Shown here one piece after another: positions 1 to 11,512 of a DNA stretch of 64,000 bases (its first letter is position 1; every line of letters starts with the position of its first letter). A program made the position numbers and the translations under genes. The DNA lies in contig VCJN01002174.1 in NCBI GenBank assembly GCA_006384855.1, positions 62,001 through 126,000 of the forward strand. The letters run 5' to 3'. This DNA comes from Tetraselmis striata. Lineage: Eukaryota; Chlorophyta; Chlorodendrophyceae; Chlorodendrales; Chlorodendraceae. Under the pieces are notes generated by a model. That model did no database searches. It was given only the letters and a program-made list of their open reading frames with translations, and was not told where the DNA came from.

Positions 1-227
1 CGACATATCTGCTGCTAGAATATATACATCAGGGTAGTCAGCCGCAGCAGGAATAAGGCAGCTTACTACCAGTTAAGGATTCATTACTCTACTCTAAATG
101 ATTAATCTCTACTCTCTACTCTGAAAAAATTATTCCTCGTCCTGCATTATTATTGCCGCCGGCCCTAGCCGTGCGCTTGCGTCGTCAGTATGTGCGGCGC
201 GTACGAGTACGAGTACACGGAACATTC

Positions 228-497
228 CTTGTCGTCCGCTCGGTGCACTGCTGATAAGCGGTGGCCTGTTACGAAGTCCCAGGTTCGATTCCTGATTGAC
301 GTATTTCTATAGGCATTACCGGCGCGGCATGCCCCGGGTTGACCTGGTTGATGGATGCATTAGGCCTTCGGGGCTCTAACTTATGATGCAATGGTCTAAA
401 GGCGATGCAGACCTACCACAGTTTGCGCAAGATGATGTCAAGCGGTGGAGCGGCGTTGGCCGATATTATGACCGGGGCGAATAACTCTACTTATTTA
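228..497 (+). mobile_element. tRNA-derived SINE, copy 1
   Basis: First of three copies of a ~260-bp dispersed repeat (others at about 25830-26150 and 27238-27497). The head resembles a decayed tRNA: an A-box-like CCGCTCGGT near 235 and a B box GGTTCGATTCC at 282-292. The body shares with the other copies a central GCATTAGgCCTTCGGGG block, GATGCAATGGTCTA, GACCTAC, a GGCGCAAGAGGTCAAG-like block (here diverged to GCGCAAGATGATGTCAAG) and a GGGGCGAA tail. The acceptor stem no longer pairs well, so this is not a working tRNA gene. A polymerase-III-type SINE is inferred from the B box plus conserved non-tRNA body. Confidence 0.6.
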
Positions 498-1391
498 TTT
501 ACGTTTAATCCTTAGTACATGCACCATACTCGTACTCGTAGGACACATAGCAGGTGCAGCATGCGCTAGCATGGCAGCATGCAGGCTACCAGTCAGTGTA
601 TATCCGCTACCCGTAGCGCACGGTAAGTGTATATCTGCCGGTCTGCCCTTAGTGGATCGTCCGTTATAATACGCCCGCAGCATACTACATACATTCCTTG
701 CCGCGCCGGCTGTAGCATATCAGTGTCAGTACAACGCCGGATAGCAGTATGTTGCGAGGTGCAGGTTTTCATTTCATCAATATTTATGGTCCGCGATTGC
801 CCGTACTGCTCGCCCAGCAAGGTTGAACGCCCAAAGCGTGCCATGTAGTATGCAACGAATGCATCGCGACTGGTCAGGCGGTGTGCCAATCAATGACGAG
901 CAGTTTATTGCTGCTGCAGCAGTGCAGCACCTAATGGCGCCCGCGACGTGTAATCCTTACACGTTATATTTATCGTGACTAACTACGGGCGCGCGCGCGG
1001 ACCGTGGCGGTCGATGCCGACAGGTGCCGGTTACATGCACCTGTACGCGCGTCAAGGCGCTTCTCATAGGCGGTAGCAGTAGCTGCGCGGGTCCGAGTTA
1101 AAAGTAAGCAGAGAACTCTCAGATTCATTCGCAGCTATATTTCAGCGACTGAAGCACCTGACTCGCACCGACATCGAGGTGATAGTCCGCGCGAGCAACC
1201 ACACCACCGTCCTCTGCTATCTTTGCTGCCGTCCACACTACTTCCGGAAAGGCTGCAACAATTTAAACGGCCCCGCCTGTCCCGCTATACGGGTTGTCGC
1301 TTTTGCATCGGCGGTCGTAACACCATTGCTGAAACCCGCATTTCTTGGCCTACGGTAATATAGGCCGACACCAACGTCGTCCACCAGCACA
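498..1391. other. Intergenic stretch, no gene seen
   Basis: Only short overlapping frames without family features. A run of alternating GCGCGCGCGCGG lies near 988. I see no repeat shared with the rest of the window. It probably contains the promoter and 5' leader of the ORF starting at 1392, but no clear TATA element was found. Confidence 0.4.
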
Positions 1392-2495
1392 ATGCTTCGA
1401 TCGGAGATGTTGGGACAGCTACGTCAGCGCCTTCAGGCGCGAGGCATTTCAGAGGGATTGTCGGCGGGTGAGCCTGCACTGCTACGCCGGTCGCCGTCGA
1501 TCACGTTACCAATGCAGCTAGCGGAGGCAGAGGTTGCGTCGGGCCTGCTGAAGCGCTCCAAGTCAGCGTCGCTGGATTCCCTGACCTCCCTCTGCAACAG
1601 TACTGATCTGCAGCAGGAAACAGCAACAATCCGCGACGTCATCAAGCCTGATGGCGTGACGCGTCGCGAATTGATGTCATCCCGCGGTGGCGCTCGTTTG
1701 AAGTTTAACGCGAATATGGACGGTAGCTACTGCCGATCGGTACGCAGCATCTCCAGCGACGGCCTTCCTTCCCACGATGTCTTTCGCAGCGGGCGCCTCG
1801 GGGCAAACGGTGTCACTCCGTCTCTCATCAGCGCCGAGAATCGCTCTATTTTTGAGAAGGACGCGGCTGACGAGGAGCGTCTCGAGCAAATGCTTTCCGC
1901 GTCTCGAAGCAAACGAGTGATGAACGTATCTGGCTCGCTGCCCGGAGGTTCTAACGGCGAGATGCCTCTGGCAGCTGCTGGACGTAAATTCATGTGCAGG
2001 CTGAGCAAGTCTGCCAGAAACTGGTCGATCATCGACGACAGTCTCCCACCAGGCGAAGCCGTAGGCGAATCGTCCGACGCCGAGTTCCTGCGGTCTCGTC
2101 CCCTCTGTCTGTCAGACAGCGGCGCCTCGTCCCCGCGGTCCACAATCACCGACGAAGAGTTCCTGGCCAGCGCTGCCTTTGTTGCTGCAGCCGACGACTC
2201 CGACTTGTACCACCAATCACACCAGTCATCTCCACGACGCTCCACAGCAAGGCATGTCTGCTTTGCTGACATTCCTGACGAACCTCTCGACAGTCCGCGC
2301 ACCCCCCTGTCCTCGGCTACCCAGTACGGCTCCGGGAACTTCCAGGCCACGCCAAGCGCACCAAAGAAGCAAGCACGGCCCACCGGACTCTTTCAGTATG
2401 AGAGTCTTGAGCCGATCCCCTTCATTCTCAACGATCAGCCGATCTCCATGGGCCATGCAGCCTGTGCCATCGAGTCCGCCTGTTATATTAACTGA
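1392..2495 (+). CDS. Uncharacterised Ser-rich protein with an RVxF-like PP1 docking motif
   Basis: An uninterrupted 367-codon frame from ATG to TGA, with no recognised enzymatic domain. The protein is rich in Ser, Ala and Arg and looks mostly disordered. It has basophilic phosphosite-like patches (LKRSKSASLDSL near residue 53) and a late motif RHVCFADIP (about residues 289-297), which fits the [RK]-x(0-1)-[VI]-x-[FW] docking consensus for protein phosphatase 1. A TGTAA element, the usual green-algal poly(A) signal, lies at about 2585, roughly 90 nt past the stop. Reality as a gene is supported by length, an ATG start and this signal. PP1 regulation is inferred from one short motif. An overlapping 218-codon antisense frame is taken to be a shadow. 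The lack of introns is unusual beside the other genes here. Confidence 0.5.
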   Translation: MLRSEMLGQLRQRLQARGISEGLSAGEPALLRRSPSITLPMQLAEAEVASGLLKRSKSASLDSLTSLCNSTDLQQETATIRDVIKPDGVTRRELMSSRGGARLKFNANMDGSYCRSVRSISSDGLPSHDVFRSGRLGANGVTPSLISAENRSIFEKDAADEERLEQMLSASRSKRVMNVSGSLPGGSNGEMPLAAAGRKFMCRLSKSARNWSIIDDSLPPGEAVGESSDAEFLRSRPLCLSDSGASSPRSTITDEEFLASAAFVAAADDSDLYHQSHQSSPRRSTARHVCFADIPDEPLDSPRTPLSSATQYGSGNFQATPSAPKKQARPTGLFQYESLEPIPFILNDQPISMGHAACAIESACYIN

Positions 2496-3205
2496 CATTT
2501 CGATTACGCATTCCATACGGTCCAGGCGTCAGCGTGCCATGATGTGGCACAGCATATGAGCGTTTGTCCAGGTTGTTCCTTAGCGTGTAAGGCCAAGTGA
2601 TCGCGGCTTCGAGACATTTGGCGTCTCAGTCTAGAGAGGAGCCAGCGGCAATAAGGCGACCTCGGTACACCCCCCTTTTGTGCTGGCCTCAGATTTTCTA
2701 GCCTTCCAGCATAACATTCAATTTGGGAACAAATAGTTGGATGCTGTGCCATGTAATTAACTGTGTACATAACTGTGACCGCTAGCTCGCATTTAAGGGA
2801 TGCACATGCGCAGGACAGCGCCATAAGAAACCATGCAGGCATATAAAGGGAAACGTACTACTACAGAAATATAGATAAAAGGGAAGGACTCCATGTACGC
2901 CATTATTACGTGCTTATGCGTCTCTCAAATGTGTTTTCACAGCATGCGGGTGAGTACGCGGATTAACAGCGACCCAATTATCAACCAATTCCGCGCCATC
3001 ACAGGTTGTTTCACCCTGATAATGTTAACGTTGACTGCCAGCATTGGTAGCAGTGTACACTGTTTGCGTTGGAGAGGACGCAAACACATTTCCAAACTTG
3101 TGGGAGCATCAGAGGTTTTTGGGAACTTCCTCCTTCACATTTTACTCATCGCAAAGACGTCGCCGAAGCGGTACTGATACATCAGTGATAAAAACAAGCA
3201 GCATG

Positions 3206-3245
<40 letters not shown>

Positions 3246-3830
3246 ATGTGCTGCTGACAGCGGGAGGGGGGGAGTGGACAGAGTAGGGGGAGGGGGGGTT
3301 AAGTGCGGCCCTCACGACCAGTGCATGGCACCCGTGCAAATTGGCACTTTCCTGACTTGACAATGAGGCAAAGCCTGACACACGCGGTAAATACTCGTAT
3401 TCACTCGGACGTGCATCGGCGCATCGGCAAATAACGGGTCAATGAGTGTGTGTGCATGTGTGTGTGTGTGTTTTCGTTTACTATTATGTGCATTGACGGC
3501 ATGAGGACGGGCAACCTGGCTATGTTCTTAGGGGGATTATTAGACTCGCAGATCAATGGCATGCCTAGCCCCCAAACCGTTTGGTACCGGGTTGCCATGC
3601 CACTCTCTATGTGACCTGGGCGGCGCCCATAGCGCAGTATGTACGGGCCTAGGGTATGTGATGACATGGCTTGGGACAGCAGATCAATGCCCGCCTGCAT
3701 CGATGAATGAATACCAGTATGGCGTGTGGTTGAGGACATTTGCCAGTGTTATTGTCTGACTACAACACCAGGTGCCCGCTTCCACTCCGCCCACGTCAGG
3801 AGCCCCTCAAGCCCTCAGCCCCGGGGCCCT
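2496..3830. other. Intergenic stretch with TG microsatellites
   Basis: No supported gene. There is a (TG)n tract at about 3208-3244 and a shorter TG-rich tract near 3447-3471. Small frames on both strands lack family features. Confidence 0.4.
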
Positions 3831-4120
3831 TTACTTGGGGACGTCTCTCCTCCGTTTCTTCCGCCTTTTCTGTTCTGCCGCCGTGTGTTCGGAAGACAGC
3901 CCGCCCGTCGCCTGCGTGCCCCCCGCCGGCACCACCGGCGCTGGCTTTATAACTGTCTCGCCACTCTTCCCACCCGGCAGCTCCGCCCTTCCCTCCGTGG
4001 CAGCCGCCTCCTGCTGCAGCGCAGCCTGGAGCCGGGCCCGGCGCTCCAGCACCATGCGCAGCTTCTTGTTGCGGGGAGCCTTGCCGCCTGTTGTTCGGGC
4101 TGGGCGATTCAGTTGTGCTG

Positions 4121-4152
<32 letters not shown>

Positions 4153-7100
4153 GTCCCCCCTTTTGCATTTCCCCCACACCCCAATTAAGGGTGCCGACAC
4201 AGCAATAAAAACAATGCGAATGACAGCCCGCCCTGCCTGCAGAGGTCAAATGTACCACGAACTATAGGGGGACTATAGCGAAGGTTCTTATAGGTTGCAT
4301 GCAAGCCCAGCTTGAGGCGTATAATAATACAGGTTCTCTTAGGTGCGTCGGCAGCCGTAGGCTCTTCCCCATGATGCACGAGATTGTGTCAACATTGGCA
4401 GAAACCCCAGCGCAGTCGCAGGTCAGCACCTTTTTCAGCCTTGTTGGCCGCCTCGATGGTTGGCGCGCCCGCAGCGCGGGACTGCATGGGAGGGGTGGGC
4501 AGCCGGGCCGCTCAGTCACACACGGGACAGGGGAAGGATGGCCATGAACTATCGGGTCGATTTCAGAAGATTATTTCAGAAGTCAAAATGTGATTATGTG
4601 AGAGAAATGACTAGTCCGGGCTCGAGCTAGCGGGAACACTTAGTCACTCAGGAAGCCAATATGGGGATATATAAGGAACACACATTGGTTTTGGAGCACC
4701 TCTCTCCCCCCCCCTCTCTCTCAGATTCATTCAATAGCGCCTGAATCAAGCTAATACATAAAATCAAACCGGGAAAACTGAGTGTAATTCGTGCAAATCA
4801 GCGATCCACCCGGAGAGGGCCTGGGCGGGCACAGCAACTTCTGTTCCCTCCGGGGAGCCACAAATGAAGAAACAGGAATAACATGTTCAAGGATTCGCTG
4901 AGTGGTTTCGGGGTGTGTGTGTTGGGGGGGGGGGGGGGGGGGGGCATGTTTTGAATACGGGTGTGACAATTACGATGTCTATATACGCTACAATGTGCGT
5001 GTGCGATGTGTACCTGAGGTTACGACGAGTATATATAAGATATCACGCTGCCAGGTGGCAAGCGTTGTGCGTTTGAGGCGGCGGTCAGGTCGATTGTTAC
5101 ACGGGTGCCGGGGCACTTGGAGGAAATGAGAGATGAGAAAGCGCCTGGCTTTTGCCACTCAAAACCAGACATATCCATCACGAATGTATACTGTTACTGA
5201 AAAGAAGGTGCCGCAGGGCACCCCAAAATTTCCCTCATGATATGGCGTTCTTGTAACTGCGCCGGCAGCGGTAGATTCCATAACAATGGTCATGTGATCC
5301 TGCCTGGAGTTGGCCATGGCATCTGATCCGCAAATGCTGGGTTAATTGACATAGGACGTAGCCCAGGGAGAGGGGGGGGGGGGGGGGGGGGGGGGGTATA
5401 CTGTCCGCTGTCTCAGGGCACCGAGCCGCGAAAGCATAAAGCAAAATGACATGGTTTCGGAGCATCAGGGTCGATTAGGCTCAGTCTTGACGCGCGTTGA
5501 CCGGAATAATAGGGCGATACACACCGCACCATGTAACTGGGTGCGCTGTCCCAAAAACTGAAGTGTCTTGCAGCAACGCGTTGGCATACACGCGTGGTAG
5601 TTGTGGTTATTCCAAGGAATCCATTTTTCCTTTCTTAGCCATGGAGGGGAGGGGAGGTCGAACACGATGACATACCGCGAACCCAGATCGTGATTACAAT
5701 AGATGCCGAGCCGTTGAAGCGCTGAGGGGGCGCGGCGAGCGCAGCAATGTTTGTCGCCTCTGGGGGCCGGCGGGTTGCCGGCCAACGAGATGGGCAGGCG
5801 GTTTCGGAGCATTCATCGCAGTGGGGTGCCGGGTGATAGCGGAGGAGGGCGCCACACGCAAGGTGGGATGCGGTGGGGCGGCCGGACGCGGTGCGGTGCC
5901 CGCTCCCTCAGGGCACTGATGCGCAAACGTACGGGGCGGCAGGCGGCTTTGGAGCGCCGCTTCGCTTCCAGCCATTTGTCAGGAATGTTCTTGTGTGCTG
6001 CACAGTTCTGGCCACATGGCCCGGGTGTGGAGGTATGGAGGTGTCCGGGGGGGGGGGGGGGGGGGGGGGGGGGGAGGGGGGCAGGACAGGGCGCCTGCCT
6101 TTGCTGTTGGCGCCGCCTTCCCCTCTCCTTTCTTCTGCAACCGCTCCTGTTCCGGCGCCTGCACCTGCTGGGGCGGCTCCGCCACCGCCGGTGTGATCGC
6201 CCCGCCCGCCGCCGCCACGCCGAAGACAAAGGTGACGCAGCGCCGCTCAAAGGCGTCAAACTTGGTTGCGTCCTTCTCGGTGGTGCGGTGCTGGTAGCCC
6301 GGGAAGTCGGCGAAGCGGAACGGCACCTGCACCGGCATCCGCGCCAAGCATGGGAACAGTGAGGTTTTATCCGCGGTGGCGGGGGTGGTGGTTGGGGGGG
6401 GGGGGGGGGGGGGCAAGGCTGGGCGGTCAGACATAGCAAAACCCTGATTTTCAGCCCTAAAACCTAAAACCTAAACACCCTGAAAACCTTAACAATCCTA
6501 AAACTCCCTCAAAACCTAAAAAAGTTGACAACATAAACAAAACACCCTAAAATTTCGATGTTTGATAACCAAACAAAAGATGAAATACAATGATTTTACA
6601 CTATACCCTGGAAAATGATTCAAACCCTATTTCAGATCAGGCAGAAAATGCCCAAAATGCCCTACGACAATCCACGTTGGTTGCATTCATCATAGACGGG
6701 CGAGCAGCGGCACCGGCTCTTGCCCCAGGCCATAGCTTGCGACCCTCCGGTATGCGCCGCTAGTGCTATCTGGGTTGCGGCAATACGCACCTTCCTCGCT
6801 AGCTTCAGCCCCTCCTCAGCCGCCTGCGCCACACAGCATCGAGGCGGGTCGGAGTAAGGAGGGAAGTAGTGGTGGTAGTTTTGGAATGGGGGGCAGCAGC
6901 GCTGGCGTAGACGGCGGCGGCGGTGGAGGTTTGGCACGGCAAAGTGAAGGGCGCGGCCGCACCTGCGCGGGGACGTCCCAGCCGGTGTAGGGCGGCGCGG
7001 TCTTTATTGTGACGTGGATGGCGCCGGACGGCGCCAACAGCGGGCGCGCCGAGGCGAAGAAGCCGCGCAGCATCTGGCGGTTGAGGTGCACCTGTGCGCC

Positions 7101-7338
7101 GCCACCGGCCGGACAGTCAGTGCGAGAGGAGAGCGGCGATGGGTTGGGGTACAGGGGGGATGGGACTGTGGGCATGGGGGCGTAGCTGCGCAACTGAAGC
7201 GGAGATGACACGTGGAATGTGGGCGACATTGCTTAGCGGTTTTTACCGTATGCATAACAAAATTCCAGCTCCCCCCTCCCTCACACACACTCTCACTCAC
7301 ACAGACACAGACACAGACACATACCCACACATGCACAT

Positions 7339-7378
<40 letters not shown>

Positions 7379-8508
7379 GGCTCCTCCGGGTGGGATGCCT
7401 ACTGATGCCGCTAGCGAGGGGGGAAGGGGGGGGAGGGGGAGGAGGCTGTGCCATGGCGAGCTATGAGCAGCGCATCACAACTCGATACCCTGTGGCGTGA
7501 TGGGCAGGACCGGCGCATGGCATGCTGCGGTACGCCCTCACAGCCACACATGCCCGCGCGCACCCAGCCATGCAGCAGTGTGATGTTGCAACCCAGGCAC
7601 GGCGCCCATGCATGAGCTGGAGGAGGTTTAAGGGATGGGAGATGGGGGGGGGGAAAGGGGGGGGGAAGGGGGGGGGGAGGGATGGGGTGGGAGGCTGGAT
7701 GCGCGTACCCGCTGGCTGCCAGTGTGCGGGAAGTTGAAGATGATGGCGTCAAAGGGCGGGCCGCTGCTGGATGCGGGCAGCGTGCGGCTCAGCTTGGTCG
7801 CGTCCACGCCATGGGCGACCTCTGCGCCAGCCTTGCCCAGCTGCCGGCGGACGGGTGGGACCGCGGTGTTAGAAGGGGGGAAGGGGGTCAAACGCTTGCC
7901 AGTTGGGGGTGCGCGCCAGCCAAGAGTATGTGGGGAGGGGCTCATCGAAGTGGAAGTGGGAGGGACGGGTGGGGGGGGGGGGGGGGTGGGACACCATCGC
8001 GAGGCAGCCTTCCGCCTTCTTGCCGTACTTGGCGACCACATCCTGCGGGCGTAGCGGCCCCATACAGTGCCAGCTCAGCATGGCGCGCACGCAGCGATGA
8101 GCCAGGGCGGGGCCGGGAGAATGTCGCACCCATGTCAGTGCGGTGGGGCGTTCTGCAGCTCACCTCACGGCTGTCGAAAGAAGTGGCCACCACACGGCCG
8201 CCGGAGCCCAGCTGCTTGACGAGTCCCGCAGAGAAGCTGAAGTCGCCGTCGCCGAGCACTAGCAGTGCCTGCGAGGAGCTGTACAGCCCGGCGGCGCTCT
8301 GCCGCTGCCGCTGCCGCTGCGGCCCGCCCTGCGGGCCCTCCTCGCCGCCGCCGCCTCTGCCACCGGTGTCGGCCCTTCCACTCGCCCCGGGTGGCGTGTC
8401 GCCGCGGCGGAGCGGGGCTGCGGCCCCCTGCCTGCTGCCGCCCGGCCCTCGCCGCTTCTCCACGCCCGCCCGCCGCTTCTTGTCGCGCTTGCGCTCCCGC
8501 TTCCCCAT
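3831..8508 (-). CDS. BMT5-like 25S rRNA (uridine-N3) methyltransferase (DUF2431)
   Basis: Likely SAM-dependent methyltransferase of the BMT5/DUF2431 family, which methylates N3 of a uridine in large-subunit rRNA in the nucleolus. Exons on the minus strand: 8508-8164, 8042-7995, 7840-7709, 7091-6963, 6823-6791, 6326-6099 and, tentatively, 4079-3831 (387 aa in all). The start is ATG followed by a Lys/Arg-rich tail (MGKRERKRDKK), suiting a nucleolar protein. Motif I LVLGDGDFSFS lies at residues 83-93, then ATSFDSRE, HGVDATKL, and the family hallmark FDAIIFNFPHTG at 161-172. Next come LNRQMLRGFFASARPLL, VTIKTAPPY and PFRFADFPGYQHR. All joins are phase 0. The last exon is uncertain: it needs a GC donor (AG|GCAGGC at 6098) and a 2-kb intron, and its basic C-terminus (KRRKKRRRD) is plausible but not diagnostic. 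If that join is wrong the protein ends near 6.0 kb. Confidence 0.88.
4226..4366 (+). repeat. Intron-seated dispersed element, copy 1
   Basis: About 140-bp copy of a dispersed family found at ten or more places here, many of them in introns. Shared blocks in order: CCTGCCTGCcAGAGGTCAAATGT, ACTATAGcG, TTCTTATAGGTTGCATGCAA, GCCCAgcTTGAGGC, TAGGTGCGTCGGCaCCCGTAG. This copy lies in the long last intron of the tentative BMT5-like model. Confidence 0.7.
6453..6540 (+). repeat. Degenerate telomere-like tract
   Basis: An AC-rich tract with repeated CCTAAAA, CCCTGAAAA and CCTTAAC variants starts near 6453, within the intron between exons 5 and 6 of the BMT5-like gene. It resembles a decayed CCCTAAAA telomere array, with units diverged and irregularly spaced. 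Confidence 0.4.
7328..7378 (+). repeat. (CA)n microsatellite
   Basis: Nearly pure CA dinucleotide repeat in the intron between exons 3 and 4 of the BMT5-like gene. Similar tracts lie at about 3208-3244 (TG) and 18760-18792 (CA). Confidence 0.85.
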
Positions 8509-9070
8509 TTGCGCGATGTGCCGCGAGGCGGCTGAGAGAGAAAACTCGTGGCACGCTGTCCGATGTCCCGGAGGCGAATTCTCTGGTGTCGTTCTCTTAG
8601 CGGAAACCTGTGTTGTTACCTAGCGAACATTGGCAATGACACACGCTGTATTCCGCTCCCCGCCACACAAACCCGAAGGTTGCGACAGCAGTGGACAAGG
8701 GTTACGGTGCCGTCTGCTGTCGCTAGTCGCTAGTGCTAATGGTAGACTCGCCCATTGGAATCATCAGCCTGGATGATGCTGCGCGGCGCCATGGCCGACG
8801 ACGATGATATGGCAGCGCGACGATAATCGTCACGCATAGCGACATTAATATTGTCAATGTGACTGCATTGCTGGTTATAATCCAATGGTATCCCTCGCAT
8901 TTATTTTGCGCAATTCCGGTGAAGAACATGACTGTCTACTGTATTCCGAGAAGCATGTGGGTCAGTGGTTGTGTTCACGCTTGGAATATTCGCTACGATA
9001 CGGTGCTGCGGCTGCCGCCGCCGCGCATACTACACCCCTGCACATAAGTTTGGGGTCCCTTTTCGGCAGT
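8509..9070. other. Intergenic stretch upstream of the BMT5-like gene
   Basis: No supported gene. A GTCGCTAGTCGCTAGTGCT duplication lies near 8718. The sequence next to the 8508 start presumably holds its promoter; no TATA-like element stands out. Confidence 0.35.
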
Positions 9071-9071
9071 C

Positions 9072-9374
9072 TCAAGACTTCAGAAGTCTAGGGTACCTGA
9101 ACGTAGGGCATATGAGATGAAACCGTGGAATCTCAGAAGGTTTTATAAAACCTGCATGACGAGTGGCTCCACCTCCTTGTCCCATGGCACAAGATGAGGA
9201 AGACGGGTCTTGTCTTGATCCATGCCATCGATCTCGCAAACAAAGAGGTCCCTGTTTTGGCGGGAGTACGGCAAGGCCACTTCCAAGAAATGCCTCTCGT
9301 GCAGTACCCTCTCCAGATGTTGCTCCTGCATGACGAGTGGCTAAAAAACCTTTGACTTGGGAATCACGCTGCAC
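9072..9374 (-). mobile_element. Transposon ORF remnant (DUF7869-like) with 18-bp direct repeats
   Basis: A minus-strand frame contains EIDGMDQDKTRLPHL, resembling the DGMDQ/A-K-x-x-LPH core of DUF7869-type proteins coded by transposable elements in many eukaryotes. The frame is short and ends quickly, so this is a fragment. An exact 18-bp direct repeat, CCTGCATGACGAGTGGCT, brackets the core at 9151-9168 and 9325-9342, so the peptide repeats EPLVMQ at both ends. The family call comes from a remembered motif and has not been tested by search. Confidence 0.4.
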
Positions 9375-9749
9375 TTGGTGCGAGGATGGGCGTCGCCTGC
9401 AACTGCACCAAAACCGGGGTCGGTATCACGCACACGCCGACGCGCGTGAATAGACAACCAAACGGCGGGATGGCCATGAACGCGTGAGGAAACACATTGG
9501 CGAGGGGCTCGGGTGCATTTGGTTGGGGTGCAGCCGTGTGGGCGGCGGCCAGTACATGTCGCGTTGCGATGCTGGCATGGCATCAGTGTCGGCCACGCGC
9601 AGCAACACCCCCTTGGCTTCAAACCGCTATAACTTCTCAGGGTTTGCTCATAAGAACTTTTTAAAAATACCACGCGATTCCTCGTTCAAATCTGCGTCGA
9701 AAACAATCTTCCAAAATTAAAAATCAATTTTTGGGGTCCCCGGAAAAAA

Positions 9750-10900
9750 ATCCCCAAAGATGATCATCCAAGTTGCCCCTCACTGCCTCATGTGCCCACC
9801 CATATCGGGCTCGTGGCTTTGCGCCAAGTGCGTGTCTAAGCCCCATACTCAGTTGCGCGAGAGAGTTATGTATGTAGATGACCACGGACCACCAACACTT
9901 GGCATGTGCCACCTCCTAGCGATACACACATCTACCAGCCAAAATGCCATTTTCCACAGCATTTTTAAGGAATTTCATATTAATCAAAATCCACGCCCCT
10001 ACCGCGCCACCCCGCCCACGAAACGGTGCAACTGGCATTCCACCACGCGCCCCCATAGTAGAGCATTGCCCTACACCAAGGGGGCCATCGAGCGCCTCTC
10101 CTACGTGCGTTCGCCACAGAAACAGCAGCGTTTTCACCCCAAAACTGCCCCCCACAGTGGCCAACTTGTCGTTGGGGTGTCACGTCGTGTCTATAGCGAC
10201 ATGCTTTCAGTGGCCTACACGCACGGTGTGTGCAACTTATGCCAAGGGCCGTATCCACCGAGTTTGGTGCGACGAGTGCCGCAATTTCCATAGGTTTGGA
10301 CGGTTGGCGCAACCCACAACTTTCTGGCGCCAACGCATCATGCACTGATTTCGCGTTTTTGAAAGGGCGCCCACAAATGGTCGTGTTCTCGCGCGGGTGG
10401 GTATAAAGCGCACAATAGGCGTTCGCCCGAACTATTCCCACTGTAGTTAGCATGTATGCACATGCAGCCGGCGTTATCCTCGCCCATGCATGCGCTTTGC
10501 GATCGACAATGCAAAACCCGGACTTATGTGGAGGGGTGTATTAAGATATAATTGTAAGTGCAGTGGTTTCGGAGCATATAACGAGCATATGCAAAAATGT
10601 CAATCCCTCATCGCAGGTATTATTTCGGCGCAATTCCGGCCAAGAACATACGGGTAATCATGACAAAGCTATGTCTGGAAGGCTATATATAATTATTCGC
10701 ATAAGCATGTGACTTTTGTGACCATGATGCGTTCACGCTTGAAATACACCGCGTTTTGGCCGACGTGCTCTTGCAAACGTTGTTTCTTCCTTTCAATATA
10801 TATAAACTGGTCTAACAAGAGAAAAGTAAGGAGGAGTGTCACCCAATTGGCCACATCAACAATTGGCCATAAAATCTAGTTTTCACACAATAACTTTGTA
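9750..10900. other. Region without a supported gene; possible mobile-element debris
   Basis: Overlapping frames of 130-180 codons occur on both strands between 9760 and 10450. One plus-strand frame begins with a CxxC-x8-CxxC pattern (CLMCPPISGSWLCAKC) and another carries ATYAKGRIHRVWCDECRNFHRF, which could be pieces of zinc-binding transposon proteins. None has a convincing start, end or family match. Confidence 0.3.
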
Positions 10901-10944
10901 AAGAAAACGAATTTGCCCCAAAACCTTGGTACCCTCGGATTCCT

Positions 10945-11512
10945 CAGCTCCTCAGCTTTCCGGAGATGGTCTCAAATCTGGGATCGGGCCCCTGACCGGC
11001 CGGCTACGGTCAGCGGCCCGGCCCGATATCAACTGACCCGGGTTCAAAATCAGCACATTGTTAAGCACTCGCACCACCTGCCCGACCTCTCCGCGGAGGA
11101 GCAGCTGAGGCGACTTCAGGCTGCATCGTTGGGCATGCAGGTAGAGGAGGAGGAGGAGGAAAAATATGACGACGAGGACGAGGAGGATGAAGTTCAGGAG
11201 GAGGGCGAAGGGGGCGCTGGTGCGGACGCACCAGCAAGGCGGCGACAAAGACCGCAAGTTGATCCCGCCGTCGCGTTCGAGGCTGCACAGGCACAGGTTG
11301 ACTCAGCCCGGCAGGCCATCGAGACAGCCCGCCCTCACGCAGATAGGGCAGCGACCTCAACACTTCAGGCAGCAGCTAGGGAGGCATTCAACAAGGCTGT
11401 GAAGCCCAAGGCAACCAGACGTCGCGGCGCAACAGCTGTCGCACATCGTGCTGCCGACCCCCGCCCACCTCTTCAGGACATCACGAACCGCCCACCGACC
11501 GCCGATGCCTAG
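10945..11512 (+). CDS. Acidic/Ala-rich ORF or terminal exon, unrecognised
   Basis: Open frame ending in TAG. I do not recognise it. Features are a pure acidic run (VEEEEEEKYDDEDEEDEVQEE, about 11140-11205), an Ala/Gln-rich helical stretch (VAFEAAQAQVDSARQAIE), a basic patch (KPKATRRRG) and a C-terminal PPLQDITN. The first in-frame ATG is late (about 11133), while the open frame runs back to near 10880. It may therefore be a terminal exon entered at a CAG acceptor near 10946 (CCTCAG) whose upstream exon I could not find. Two TGTAA elements at about 11567 and 11579 would suit a green-algal 3' end. Confidence 0.4.

Noticed and set aside
228-300. Functional tRNA gene in the SINE head
   Set aside because: A B box is present but the acceptor stem does not pair and the A box is poor; the same head recurs with a common downstream body.
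7682-8623. Plus-strand frame of 313 codons
   Set aside because: Antisense to exons 1-3 of the BMT5-like gene, whose motifs are clear on the minus strand.
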